Assembly (NCBI RefSeq): GCF_030272615.1
Contig: NC_081411.1
Span: 186,704,949 to 186,768,948, forward strand
Direction of reading: 5' to 3'
DNA length: 64,000 nucleotides
DNA from: Cryptomeria japonica
Taxonomy: Eukaryota > Streptophyta > Pinopsida > Cupressales > Cupressaceae
A program made the translations under genes and the position numbers. Shown piece after piece: positions 33,987 to 46,122 of the stretch. How positions within the stretch are numbered: the stretch's first letter is position 1; each line of letters opens with the position of its first letter. The notes beneath the pieces are model-generated. The model ran no database searches and had not been told where the DNA came from. It saw only the letters and a program-made list of their open reading frames with translations.

Positions 33987-35400
33987 GAGACATGGTCTCT
34001 ATTGTATTTTTGAGCATTGTATTCTTTGTATTGGACACAGTGTTTGACACATTTTGTACATTTGGATCACTTTGAGATATATATATACGACACCATTTGC
34101 TTTGATCATGTGATGTGTTTATATGGATGCATGTTATGTGGGTTCTTTCGTTACTTTATGATGATGCAATGTCTAAATGTACGATGCATGATGCAGGATG
34201 TATGCTTTGCTATGCTGTGAGATGTATGATGTGATAATGAGATGTATGATATGCTGTGAAATGTATCTTGAAAATGAGATGTATGATATGCTGTGCAATG
34301 TATCTGGAAAATGAGATGTATGATATGTTATGCAATGTATCTGGAAAATGAGATGTATGATATGCTGTGCAATTAAGTGTACAATGATATGCAACTAATT
34401 GTAAAATGATATGCCACTAATGTTTTTGGAACATCCTCATTTTGCATTTTGCCATCCCGAGACAACCATATGTTATTTGCTTTCTTTGTAGGCTTCATCA
34501 TTGAGCATTGATTTGTTTTAGGATATGTTGAAAATTTATACAAGCATAATGGTATAATTGAACCATGATGACCTGAGAAAAATTTACATGATATTTGATT
34601 TTGCAAGATAGCACAAGCGTCAAGGTATAATTGAACCAAGACGACCTGAGTACGTATTGCGTAAACAGACAAGATTAGATCATTTGTATGCGTGAAGTGG
34701 AATCAGGCCTTCAGTGATATTCGACGTAGCACGTCTCGAGGCAAGTATTCACACAATACAAGTGATCGCCTCCCAGATAGAAGACTAAGAAAATATTGGA
34801 GTTTCCCCATGATCTCTAGCTATGAAGCATTTTAGTGAGAAAAGGGAAAAAATCCAATAAGTCAAAAAGTTCAAAATGCAAAACTAGTTAAGATTTTTAT
34901 GCAAGAATGCAACATTTAGTACTTCAGAAAATCATCCATCCTTGGTATTTTGTGAATTGTTTTGTTTTCTTTTGTGATGAAGCGTAGTTTTTGGTTTGTT
35001 GGATGTCATGCTTTTGAGTTTTGCAATAGTTGTGATGTCTTGAATGTTTGCAAGTTTTTGAACAAGTTAATGCCCCTAGCTGAGTGTGCCTCTTGATATG
35101 ATCATGTACAGTGATTTCCAAGCCATGGTGGGATGTGGTAAGAGGATAGATATATATGGATAACCTAGGATAGTGACTATGCTAAGTATGTCCTGAATGG
35201 ATATATGCTAAGTGTTGGGTGATGGCCGATAGTGTTTGGACGGACAAATAGTAAGGAGATAGATAGAGGAGCCATTCTTTCACAAGAGCACCTGTTTACC
35301 AGGTTTTCACCATTTGTTTTTATTGTACTTTATGTTTTTGCTTTTTCTGGATTTTTTGATTTTTTTGCTTACTTTTGGCTTTTGTCGTGCACTAGGCTAC
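33987..35400. repeat. Spacer between PMD gene and integrase, with 37-bp tandem repeat
   Basis: Units of 37 bp (GAGATGTATGATATGCTGTG plus CAATGTATCTGGAAAAT) start at 34239, 34276, 34313 and 34350. Further on, two copies of the phrase TATAATTGAACCAAGACGACC (34550-34650) recur in element D at 48150-48260. The remainder (34700-35400) is AT-rich with no credible gene. Convergent transcripts of PMD and pol would end here. Confidence 0.75.
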
Positions 35401-36380
35401 TTAAGTGTAGTACTTCTTCAGATGAATGTTGTTAGTTGGGTCGTCGAGCACATCTCCTTCTAAAGTTGTAAGCTGATAGGCACCTGATCCATAGACGGAT
35501 ATGATGACATAGGGACCCAACCAGTTAGGTTCAAATTTCCCTTTCTTTTCTCTATCTTGCTGATTTCTTGGATTTTCTTTGAGGACTAGGTCACCAACTT
35601 TGAAGTTTCTGGGAATGACCTTGTGATTGTAGCTTCTGCACATGCGTTGCTGATATGCTTTGAGATGAGTGTAAGCATGTTGGCGTCTTTCATCTAATAG
35701 TTCAAGTTCTTGCAACTGGTTAACTTGATATTCTTCATCTGGGATTAAACCTTTTAAAGAGACTCTGAGAGATGGGATTTCTACCTCCAGGGGTAAAATG
35801 GCCTCTGATCCATATACCAATGAGTATGGTGTTGCTCCTGTAGGTGTGTGGATGCTGGTCCTATATGCCCAAAGTGCTGGATTGAGTTGTACGTGCCAAT
35901 CTTTGCCTGCACCATTCACTGTTTTCTTTAGGATTTTCAAGATTGTTTTGTTAGATGCTTCTGCTTGACCATTGCCCTGTGGGTAATATGGTGTAGAAAA
36001 CCTATGTTGGATTTTGAATTTTTCACATAGTTCTTGGACATCTTGATTCTTGAAGGGTCGTCCATTATCTATGATGATTGAACTTGGAATACCATATCTG
36101 CAGATCAGATAATTGAGGATAAAAGAGGCAATTTGTTTCCCTATCACTATGGTCATGGGAACTGCTTCTATCCATTTGGTAAAGTATTCTGTTGCAGTTA
36201 TAATGAACTTGTGTCCATTTGAAGATGAAGGATGAATTTTGCCAACTAAATCTAGTCCCCACTGACAAAAGGGCCAAGATGTTGTAAATGGCTGCAGTTC
36301 CTGTGCTGGTGCATGTATCAGATTGCCATGGATCTAGCATTTAGGACATTTCTTGGCGAAATGATATGAGTCTTTCTCCA
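35401..36380 (-). pseudogene. Element C integrase core and C-terminus
   Basis: In one frame, minus strand: IHGNLIHAPAQELQPF, the core start GLDLVGKIHPSSSNGH (first catalytic Asp), IIIDNGRPFKNQDV (second Asp), YYPQGNGQAEASNKTIL (Glu), then the C-terminal LWAYRTSIHTPTGATPYSLVYG and ending NIHLKKYYT with a normal stop at 35401. Integrase inserts the cDNA into the genome. The only defects seen are TAG codons at the zinc-domain junction (around 36337 and 36385) where Gln and Trp are expected. The core itself looks complete. Confidence 0.93.
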
Positions 36381-36975
36381 TTGTAGGCTAGTAGTATCCC
36401 ATCCGTAGAAGCTTTTTAGCAAGAGTAGTGCCACTTGAATGTGTGCCACAAATACCTTCATGAAGCTCGTGTAAAGCAGAATCGAAAACATTATGATCAA
36501 AGCAATGAAGAAGAGTACCATCTAGACCTCGACGATACAAAGTATCAGCGGTAAGGGTGTAACGAGCGGCTTGTCGAATAAAGTTACATTTTTGGTTATG
36601 GGATTGGTCAATTGGTAAGATATTGTGTTTGAGATAGTCGTATATTGGTCCATATAACGGAGAATCTGAACCAGTCAAGGCATAGATAACCTGGGATTCA
36701 GAGTGGTCATAGGCGGGGGAGAACAGTTGCTCTACCAGAAACTCGTAACGATTATGTTGTTCTGGAATTTGTAGTAGTGAAGTGATGGTAGCCATTGCAT
36801 CGGCTGCTTTGTTGTTCAATCTTGGTATTTGCTCGAAGGTGATGTGCACAAAATACTGTTTGAAATCATCCACCATTCGCTTGTAGGGTAGTAACTTGTC
36901 ATCCTTTGTCTGATAGTCATTGTTGATTTGATGGACTACTAGTTGTGAGTCTCCATAGACTTTTAACTCTATGAT
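36381..36975 (-). pseudogene. Element C aRNH C-terminal part and integrase zinc domain
   Basis: The frame continues from aRNH (KVYGDSQLVVHQINNDYQ, FEQIPRLNNKAADAMATI) through a spacer with SQVIYALTGSDSPLYGPIYDYL to the integrase HHCC zinc domain (HEGICGTHSSGTTLAKKLLRMGYY, and the Cys pair just past the stop). Colinear with element A at 6087-6404 and 13323-13665. One TAG at about 36385 replaces Trp of YYWP. Confidence 0.88.
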
Positions 36976-37264
36976 TTTCTATTCTACAGCCATTTTGATA
37001 CCTATAACCAATGCCTCATATTCAACCACATTATTTGTGCAGGGAAACATAAGCCTATATGATCTTGGTATGGTGTGTCCTTCAGGAGGGATGAACAAAA
37101 TGTCAGCACCAGAACCATGTTGTGTATAGGATCCATCAAAGTACAGGGTCCATTGTTTAGTAGAAAGAGCAAGAACATCCCTATCTGGAAATTCAATCTC
37201 CATGGTGTGTTTGCCTGGTAGCGGTGCTTCAGCCAACTGATCTGCAATTGCTTGTCCCTTGATG
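36976..37264 (-). pseudogene. Element C second RNase H (archaeal-type), N-terminal part
   Basis: KQWTLYFDGSYTQHGSGADILF holds the first catalytic Asp and VVEYEALVIGIKMAVE the catalytic Glu. A TAG follows where element A has Trp (MEW). A second, complete RNase H downstream of the first is the Tat-lineage signature. It is bounded on the left by a TGA at about 37264. Confidence 0.9.
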
Positions 37265-37765
37265 GCTCATCTTTCTGTGTATTGGATGTCAAACTCACTG
37301 AGAATCATGACCCATTTAGCCAATCGGCCTGTAAGAGCTGCCTTACTGAGTAGATATTTGAGAGGATCAATTTTTGCGACTAGCTTGATGGTGTGTGCTA
37401 GCATATAATGTTGAAACTTCTGGGATGCAAAGACCACTGTTAGGCAAGCCTTTTCAATGAATGTATAGTTGAGTTCATAGCCATTCAATGTCCTACTAAT
37501 ATAATATATGGCGTGTTCCTTCCCTTGTTGATCTTCTTGTGCTAATAGTGCCCCCAGTGATATATCTGTTGTTGAGATATATAAGATAAGAGGCTTTCCT
37601 GTGACTGGTGGTACCAGAACTGGTGGATTCATCAGGTACTGTTTGATTTGGTAAAAAGATTCTGCACACTTAGCCTCCCATTTGAATGGTAGATTTTTGT
37701 GTAGTAAATGGTTAAATGGTAGACTTTTATCTGCTAGCTGAGCGATGAATCGCCTGATGGATTGA
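37265..37765 (-). pseudogene. Element C first RNase H (gypsy type)
   Basis: LILYISTTDISLGALLAQED (catalytic Asp), AIYYISRTLNGYELNYTFIEK (Glu), HTIKLVAKIDPLKYLLSK and WVMILSEFDIQYTER. Same frame as reverse transcriptase, separated from it by a TGA at about 37765. Removes the RNA strand during cDNA synthesis. Confidence 0.92.
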
Positions 37766-38660
37766 AGTCATCCTTGTAGAGATCTGAGTTGACTGATATT
37801 CTTTGGTGGTGGCATGTCCATAATGGCTTGTACCTTTGCGGGATCTACTTCAATACCTTTAGCTGAGACAATGTAGCCTAGTAACTTGCTTGATGTAACC
37901 CCGAAGACACACTTCTTAGGGTTGAGCCTGACCTGAAATTTCTCCAATCGATCAAAAATCTTTGTTAGGATGCCAAGATGTTCAGCTCTAGTGAAGGATC
38001 TAGCTAGTAAATCATCCACATAGTCTTCCATAAATGTGTGCATCATGTCATGGAAGATTGTTGTCATTTCTCTTTGATAAGTGGCCCCTGCATTCCTTAA
38101 GCCAAAAGGCATAACATTCCAATAGTATGTTCCCCAAGGACAGGTGAATGTTGTTTTATCTTGATCTTCAGGAGCTATTTTGATTTGATTATAGCCTGAG
38201 AAACCATCAATTAGTGAGAGCATTGCATGACCTGCTGTAAGATCTACAATTATGTTGATACTGGGCAGAGGAAAGTCGTCTTTTCGAAAAGCTTTGTTGA
38301 TGTCTCTGAAGTCAGTGAAAATTCTGATACTACCATCTAGTTTTGATACTAGAATGATGTTGGAAATCCATTCTGCATAGTCAATAGGTCAGATGAATCT
38401 GACGTCTAATAGTTTCTTCAGTTTAGTTTTGACCATGAGTGCCACCTGTGGATTCATCTTTCGTAGCTTTTGCTTGACTGGTTTAACTCCTGAAGAGATG
38501 GACAAGTGATGCATGATTAAGTGTGGATCCACTCCGGGCATATCAGCATATGACCAAGCAAAGTTAATTTGCTTTTCTTTAAAGAAGATGATGAATGTTG
38601 ATCTTTCTTCCTCTGTCAGAGATTCTGCCAGGTGTAGGTTTCTGACTGCTTCTGTGGTAC
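37766..38660 (-). pseudogene. Element C reverse transcriptase
   Basis: The motifs in minus-strand order are INFAWSYADMPGVDP, VKPVKQKLRKMNPQ, FRDINKAF, MLSLIDGFSGYNQIKIAPEDQ, PWGTYYWNVMPFGLRNAGATYQ, and MEDYVDDLLARSF with catalytic YVDD near 38020. Conserved residues are retained throughout. One TGA at about 38386 sits where a CGA Arg or similar is expected. This is the best-preserved reverse transcriptase in the window. Confidence 0.94.
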
Positions 38661-40350
38661 CAATGTTGATTGATTGAGTGGGCTCAATCAATATGGGCGA
38701 TCGCTCATGAAAGTGTTCAGGAAGAGTGTCAAGTCTCCCATCGTTAGGTGCCTTAAAAAGGTTTTCACCTTCAGATGCATCCTTTATTTTTACTTTTTTG
38801 TGATCTAGAGCTGCCATTGACTGGTTTTCAGCATCAGATCCTTTATTTGGTGTATTTTTGCGATTGAGAGACTTGGCACTCCCTAATTGATAGACATCAT
38901 TATTTTGTTCACTGGTAGAGCCTGTTTCTGGATTTACGGTACATAGGTAATGGATAATAGATTCATCATCTGGGAAAATTGGTATATCATGGATTTCAGG
39001 TTCATCCCAGTCGATGAGGTCAGGAAAGACAAGTGGTAAGGAATCATTGGGTGGATCAAGCTCTGCTACTGTAAGTGTTAGGACAGAGTTTTCATCGTGA
39101 TGGGTCTTGGTTTTAAAGAAGTCCAGGATTTTGTCGAGGTCTTCGATGGTATTATCTTCTGCATAGACTTGTGCATAATGTTTCTGTTCACTTTCCTTGG
39201 CGTCATAGATATTTTGTGGTCCAAATTCAAGAGGTCTATCTTCTGCATTATGTTCTTCTTGAGAAAGGGATATAGAATCAGTATCATCCAGGATATTTGT
39301 AGTAGCATTGGAGCAAGTACCCCATTCATATTCATTGGAATCTATCTCATAGGCATCATCCCAGATTCTATCTGTGCTGCAAACAGGTATGTTGTATGGT
39401 GAAAACAAATCTTTGATGATGGATACCATTTTGATGGTTTTTGTTGATTCTGTATCAGATTCGTCTTCTACTTTCTGGATTTGTTCATAGACTATGCTTC
39501 CTCGGGGAGGAATAACGGTATCTGGAGATGACATAATTTGTTTTTGAGACATTGGTGTTTGAATATGAGCTACTGCTGCAGATAGGGCCTTCTTATGACT
39601 TAGAAGCTTCCCTTGATGTAACTTCTAATCTTGACATTCCCGTGCCTTGCGGATTGTTTCTGTTGATTCAAAGAGTGCTTCTTGCTAGGATTCTTCTTTG
39701 TACTTCTTCTTTACCTTCCATTGAGGTTTTGTAGTTGTGTGTGGCAGTCATTTCAATAGGAACGTGAGTTTAGAAGCCAATCCTGCTTTGTTTCTACTAG
39801 GTTGTGAAGGAAGGTCTATAGGTTCAGTGACTCCTTCTTTGCGTTTCCCAATAGGTCCTTTACTGTGATATCCCATTTGCTTCATGATTAAGTAGCCTTT
39901 TCCATATAGCTGTGTTGGTAGAACAATGTCCAGAGTGGCTGGTCTATGATCTTCTTCCTCATCTTTGTATAACCAGCTAAGAATGTCCTTGTCTTCTGAT
40001 TCATGTGCTAGAGTACCCAATTGGATGAAGGTACCATCAAATTTAGTGATGGGCTGAGTGGCCAGATGTGTTGATGTAGTAGGCAAACCATGCGATCTAG
40101 GTGATGTTGGCAATTTGGCCAAACATAAAGGCTCCAAAGAGTATTCTCCCATGCCCTGGTCTTTGATTTGCATCTTCTACTTGAAGTCTCCCAATAAGGA
40201 GTTGGGCTTTGTTGTTTGTAGATCTGATGTCAAGGATTGCTGCTTTTCTCTATTATGAAGAACCAAACTGTCTTGGGCTGCCCCCATTGCGTTGCAATGT
40301 TGAAATGGATTATGATCAGGTGATATGGAGATTTCTTGTCCATCATAGGA
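38661..40350 (-). pseudogene. Element C protease-RT linker polyprotein segment
   Basis: The frame 39552-38389 and 40173-39748 encodes a low-complexity acidic linker with KIQKVEDESDTESTK-like residues, DPPNDSLPLVFPDLIDWDEPE and RSPILIEPTQSINIGT. Its sequence is conserved with element A although no fold is recognised. It is in the same frame as pol. A TAG at about 40176 replaces a Gln or Lys codon. A one-base indel near 40350 separates it from the gag-protease frame. Confidence 0.8.
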
Positions 40351-40964
40351 AACTTGACACGCTGGTGATACGTAGAAGGTACTGCTTGCATTTCATGTAT
40401 CCAGGGTCGTCCTAACAAGATATTGTAGGTTAGATCTATGTCTAAGACTTGACATATAGTATCCTTTTGTACTGGTCCTACTTGAATAGGTAATATCACT
40501 GTTCCTTTAGAGGACCTTTCCTCATCATCATATGCTTTTATGGTAATCTTCTTGCAAGGATCAATAGATTCTTCTGAGAAGTTGAATGCACGAATAAGCT
40601 TTAAAGTACATATATTAAGTCCGGCTCCTCCATCTATTAAGACTCTTTTTACTCGGTGTTTGTAAACAATGACTTCAATATGGAGAGGAGTATTATGCGG
40701 ATGACTCAAGGAAGTATTTTCATGCTCTGAGAAGGTGAGGTTATGAGGTCCTGTCATATGGGCGACCATGGCTTGAAATTTGTCTGTATCCAGATTTTGA
40801 GGTACATTTGTTTCCAATAGTGCTTGCTCCAATATGTCTTTGTGCTTTGGTGATAGTTTCAATAATTCCAGGATAGATATCTGAGCTGGAGTCTTACGTA
40901 GTTGGCTAACCAAGTCATATTGGATTTTTGGTGTGGTAGTTGTAGGTGCAGTATGTCCCTTCAA
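40351..40964 (-). pseudogene. Element C aspartic protease
   Basis: VKRVLIDGGAGLNICTLKLIRAF has the active-site region in the D-G-G-A form shared with element A. AYDDEERSSKGTVILPIQVG and YNILLGRPWIHEMQAVPS complete the retropepsin fold. D-G-G rather than D-S/T-G is therefore a family trait and not decay. The frame is the gag frame; pol follows after the indel near 40350. Confidence 0.88.
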
Positions 40965-42868
40965 GACATATTTCTAAGTTCAGGTTGTTACATTGACAGA
41001 TTCATGATCATGCCAATCTCGAATGGTGATGACATTGACTTGATGATCTTCAGCTGATATGTGGTTGATAGTGTTGTTGTAGATGTGATTAATATGAGCT
41101 CCACATGTATCATCTGAAGTTGATGCTCTATCTTTGTTGTAATTTGGGAGAGGATTTTTGAAGGCTCCGTGATCACCATTTGTTTTGAGACCGTCCACCG
41201 TTAAGTCACCTCGATCAATCATGTCCTATACTATGTGTTTCAATCTCATGCACTCGTTTGTTCTATGACCCTTGTTGCGATGGAAATCACAATAGTGTGA
41301 ATCATTCCACCAAGGTGGTTTGATTGGGAGTTCATAGTTGCTGATTGGAGGCAAAGAAAGAATCTTGTTTGCCAAAAGTTCTCTGAATGCGGATTCTAAT
41401 GATTGTCCCAGTGGTGTGAAGATACGCTTTTGGAAATTGTTCGTGTTGTTGCGTGAATTGTTGTTAGGTCCTGGATTCATATTTTTGCTTTGAGTATCAT
41501 TGGTGTTGTTTGTGTTGAGTTGTCCTTGATCAGTGTTTGGTGCATATGTGTTAGCACTAGGAGTAGCATTTTTAGGATTTTTCATATTTTGAGGATTTCC
41601 GGATAATGCAAGCACTGGTTGCTTAGATTTGGGATCATATGATTCATTGTTGCCTTCATTTTTGTTTCGAGTCCAAAATCGAGATTTGTCAAGGTTGGTG
41701 TTGTTCTGGTTATTATAGTTTGATGAGTTTGTTCCCTCTTTGTAAAATTTGAGTGTTCCCTTTTTGACACATGCTTCTTCTACTTGAATGCCATTTTTGA
41801 TTAATTTAGCGAAAGATGGTATGCATTAAAGTTTTAGTCTGTAACTCATTTTGCCATTCAAGTTATCGATGAAGATTTCCATTTTCTCCTTTTCAGGAAT
41901 ATCTCGACGATATCGTGATACAATGCGTCGCCAACGTTGAAGAAATATCATGAATGTTTCATTGTTCTTTTGTTTGGTATTGCAGACATCTAGCATGGTT
42001 ATGGCATATTGGATGTTGTAGGAATAGTGGGTTATGAATTTGTTAACCAATTCATCAAATGATCTAACAGGCGATGAAATTTTGGATAACCATTCCATGG
42101 TTTGCCTTCCCAAGCTTCTGGGGAATAACCTCATCAAATAGGTGTCATCATGAGCAAATTCAAGGCTCAGTGTGCAAAATTCTCGAACATGATCTTGGAG
42201 ATCACTTTTTCCATCATATTTATCAAATTTGGGAACGTCTGAGTTTGGAGGAAAAGGCACCATGTTCAATCTTCTATTAAATGGATAAGAACAAATTTTG
42301 TTTAAAGAGTACCGTACTGTTGTCCCTTGTTGCATATTCTGTATCTACCTTTGCAACATTTGCATTTGTTGAGTAAGGGCTACCAAAGGTATATGTTCTT
42401 TTGGAGGGAAAAGTTCTTCCCTTGTATTTGTTCTCAGCTGAAAAGGTGTGGTAAATGGTATATTTTGCTCTGGTGTTTCTAGCTCAGGTATATGCATTTC
42501 TAGTATGTGTTGTTCTGGAATGTGTTGCTCAGGTAGATGTTGTTCAAAGTTATGGGTTTCTTCTTCTTTTTGTTGTTCTTGATATGCATATTGTCGAGAT
42601 CCAGTTTTAAAGATGTTTGGGTCTAAATCTTTGGGAAGTTTAACGCCTTTACTTGTAAGCATGAGCAAATATTTTTCTTTGTCATTTTCCATGAGCTTTT
42701 CTACAAGCTTTTGGAATGAGGGGTTTTCCTGACATTCCCGAAGAGTGCTTCAGTAATTTCAGGTTCTTCTAAGGGTGGAACCTCAAAAGGATTTGATAAT
42801 CTTTGATTCATACTAGACTCAGCGTGTGCCTCGCTTTGTTTGTCTCTTTGAGAGCGAGTAACAGGCAT
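40965..42868 (-). pseudogene. Element C gag
   Basis: The likely start is the ATG at 42868 (MPVTRSQRDKQSEAHAE). One indel near 42740 shifts to the frame containing LVEKLMENDKEKYLLML and a run of QHIPEQHI-type repeats. The capsid core is at 42335-41826 (PKFDKYDGKSDLQDHVREF, RQTMEWLSKI, FIDNLNGKM). A variant zinc finger YCDFHRNKGHRTNEC (about 41260-41300), CxxHxxxGHxxxxC in form, is typical of Tat Gag. TAGs at about 42343, 41824 and 41224 interrupt it. Gag forms the particle. Confidence 0.88.
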
Positions 42869-43714
42869 TTTAGTAGAAACTCTCAGTGATGAAAGGGACA
42901 AAGGCCTCATTGATATGTTGTTCGGGGGTAGGTGGTTCTGGTCGAGATGTGTTATAAGTGATACACTCGTCAGGCAAGAATGCTGGATTGATTCTTCCGC
43001 TACGGTTTATGGTTTGATTAAAAGCAGACTTTTGACAGTATGCTCTTGTCTTCAACGGTTCTTTGTCAAATTCGCTAGATTTGTTTTGGATATAACGTTT
43101 GACGTGATGAAGGAATACCCGATGAGATTTGAATAGTTGATGATTGATGTATAAAAACTTGTTTCTTTTGATGAATTTGGAAAAACTAGGTTGTTGTTTC
43201 TTCAACGTGATGTTACGATAAAGGTTCTTTCTTCTCAGAATATGAGGATTAGTCATGCAGGAGTGATCAATGGTTTCCTTTGATTGGTTTGGATTCAGTT
43301 GATCTTGTTTGAAAAATTTCAAATCTTACTCTATCAGAGTGAAGGTTTAGATGTCCCTTCACGACAAAGCGTGTCAAATGATGTGGATAAAAGCCTCCCG
43401 ATCTGGAAACTTGATTTGACAATTTGAAAATTTTAAACAAGTGTTTTGAGATAAAAATTCGTAAGATGGTAAAGGATTCTGTTGATACTGATGATGAAGT
43501 TTCCATATTATGATAGGAGAGACATCCTCTATCACGCGATTCGTTTAGAATTCTGACAACACTCATTTTGACACAAATTTAGCCCAAGAAATAGTTTTAG
43601 TGGTTTGTTTTTGTCACTCTGGTTTGATGAAAAATGATGTTAATGAAAAAAAGGCTTCTAAAAATATTTTTGAAAATTTTAAAATTTTTCTCGATTTTGC
43701 CCTCTGTTTTTTAT

Positions 43715-44095
43715 CACGCGCTAGAACAGAGACTACATGCGCTACTGAAATGTCTCTATGCGCTAAAATGATAACCACACGCGCTAGGCTGCCCCCAGAC
43801 ACGCGCTAAAGTTTTTGGACTGTTAAAATTATTTTTCTAGCTGTTGAAAAAGTTATGCGCTATCCTGGGTCTGTGAAGCGCTAACTGTTGGACTTTATGC
43901 GCTAATGTTTGGCTTTCATGCGCTAAACTGTTGCTTCTACGCGCTAGACTATTTTTCTAATGCGCTAAATGTGTCAACACTGATTTGACCTATGATAAAA
44001 ACGCTACTGTTTGGACCTGATGCGCTAACTTGATGTTTTGATGCGCTAACCGAAGTACCCCACGCACTAAAAAGTTGCTCTTATGCGCTAAATTA
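43715..44095 (-). repeat. ATGCGCTA (TAGCGCAT on minus) motif array, block 1
   Basis: Around 15 copies of [A/C]TGCGCTA or ACGCGCTA in 380 bases, at 15-35-base spacing with unrelated spacers. It is the reverse complement of the array at 31120-31565 in the same element, so in the genomic RNA the 5' leader and 3' region carry complementary motifs. Confidence 0.85.
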
Positions 44096-45614
44096 CCCTA
44101 ATTTTTCCTTTGGTTGATTTTTTTGTGAATTTTGAATTTTTGCTGTGAATTTTTCAAGTTTGATGGATGATTTTTTGAAGTAATAAATGCAAACATGACA
44201 TAAAAAGTACAACTATTTTGCCTAATCTAACAAAAAGTGTATGTTCTGTGAGGATGTGTTCAAATCCCCAATGTTTTAATAGGTTTGGATACGAATAATA
44301 CACTTCAGAAAGACTCTTTAGTCAAGGGTCATAAATAACATCATAGCCCACTAGTCTCGATACTCCGTCAGCTCAAACAACCATGTCACCCCCTAGAGGG
44401 CACCCATTTTTTTGCCTTTTTCCAGAAATTAACTCAAAGTGAATCACTTCATAGTTGAGTAGTTATCTTGGCAGATATATGGTGAGTAATCTTGGGGGCG
44501 GATTCTTCCCCACCCTTGCACTATGATGTTATAAATGTCTGGTTACTGACTCGGTTCAAAGCTTCTATTTCTAAGGTTCGTAATCAGGCTTCCCATTCGG
44601 CCGTCAGTGATAAACTCCCTCAGGAGGCTTCCCAACCTTTAGAACAAAATCTTTACGTATCTCAAGGATACTGGGGGAAGGCTAATCACTGCGTGCAACC
44701 GTTGAAAAGGACTTTCGTCACTTTCCACATTTGATTATCGTGGGTTGGAATTCTTGGCGTCAAAGTCGTTCCCCACTTAGGTCGTTCCCTTCACACCGGC
44801 CATAAACGGCTTTAAGAGTTGATTCCAACTCCTCGGGAAGGTAGGCCTGCTAAAGGATGTAAATGCTTGAAGTACAGAAAGTTGTAAGAGTGGTCTGGAT
44901 TTTTGATCACCCAGTTAAGGGGAGAGCATATTCCTTCCACTTTCGAGACAAAGCAATCAAGTTGGTTCTTTTTAGCCTTTTAATTCAGTGATTTGCTAGA
45001 ATCTATGTGGAGATGTTGCTCCACAAAAACATGGTGTTTATTTTATCCTTTCAAGGAAATGATTTTCTGATCTATGAAAAAGAATTGGTCAACAAAATAA
45101 ATTCGATGTTTTGGTCAGCAAAATGAAAATCGATAGGGGAAAACTTTCCCTCTTTATTTTGTGCAAAAATAAAAATGAGGTTCTTTTACTTTGTTAAAAG
45201 AAAGTGAATCCTTTAAGACACCAAAGGATGGTGATACTCTTTTTAGCCCTTTCTTGCAAAAATAAAGATTCTTTTGTTCTTTTTAGAACCCAAACTGAGA
45301 AATTTTCTCCTAGAAAAGTAAGAAAAGATTGTTGTTGTGGTTCATTTTACAGCCTAAAGTAAGGTGAGTCCAATTTTATCCAACAAGAATTAAAATGACT
45401 AAATTTTAACTAACTTAACTAAGTTAGCCAGAATCTAAAACTATTTGTAATTCTACAAATAAAATCCAACTCTACCTGCAAGAAATTGTCAGAGTCCTGC
45501 AAAAGTCCAATCAAATAGTCAGAGAAATCTGGATTTTGGTGGACTTCTACAAGTCTAAACTTTATTTCGGTTACAATTTTGATTTTTGTCTTCTATCTGT
45601 GGTGTGCTACAGAA

Positions 45615-46040
45615 AGGACTGCACGTGCTACAATATGACCTGGATGCGTTAAAATAATGTCCCAATGCACTACACTGTGTACTAGATACGCTACTCTGTG
45701 CGTCGAAAGCGTTGCTCTATTTTTCTCCCGCGCTAAGACCTACAGGAAAATTAGTGATTTGATGCACTAATGTTTTAACTGCACGCGCTAGATGATGGTC
45801 TCCACACGCTAAATAGTGGACTGGATGCGCTAAGATGTTAACTGGATGCGCTACTCTGTGCGTCGAAAGCGCTGCTCTGTTTTTCTCCTGCGCTGAGACC
45901 TATAGGAAAATTAGTGATTTGATGCGCTAATGTTTTAACTGCACGTGCTAGATGATGGTCTCCACGCGCTAAACAGTAGACTGGATGCGCTAAGCTGTTA
46001 ACTGGATGTGCTAAACAGTGAACAAAACGCGCTAATTCAT
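45615..46040 (-). repeat. ATGCGCTA motif array, block 2, with 160-bp duplication
   Basis: Another 15 or so motif copies including variants (ACGTGCTA, ATGTGCTA). The phrase CTACTCTGTGCGTCGAAAGC occurs at 45691 and 45851, and the sequence between repeats, giving a 160-bp tandem duplication with a few differences. The block sits immediately downstream of the primer site in element sense. Confidence 0.85.
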
Positions 46041-46100
46041 TTTTCCCATGTGCCTGCAAAAGTGGTTAGTTTCAAAAACCAATATGATATATGGGGTCGG

Positions 46101-46118
46101 GCCCCACAGTGGGCGCCA
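46101..46118 (-). promoter_or_regulatory. Element C primer binding site
   Basis: The minus strand reads TGGCGCCCACTGTGGGGC starting five bases after the 5' LTR (LTR end, then TTTC, then the site). TGGCGCC starts are common among Tat and Athila elements. The tRNA species was not identified. Confidence 0.8.
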
Positions 46119-46122
46119 GAAA

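Larger units (their letters stand above)
42869..46100 (-). other. Element C 5' leader
   Basis: 3.2 kb lies between primer site and gag ATG, which is long even for Tat elements. A 150-residue minus frame at 42870-43322 and others are open but match nothing I recognise, and element A does not extend here for comparison. The leader contains two AGCGC-motif arrays (see separate entries) and a 160-bp duplication near 45690-46010. Much of 44100-45600 is AT-rich and featureless to me. Confidence 0.7.

Noticed and set aside
43614-43809. Overlapping small frames on both strands in the C leader
   Set aside because: They fall at the start of the ATGCGCTA array and have no similarity or conserved context.
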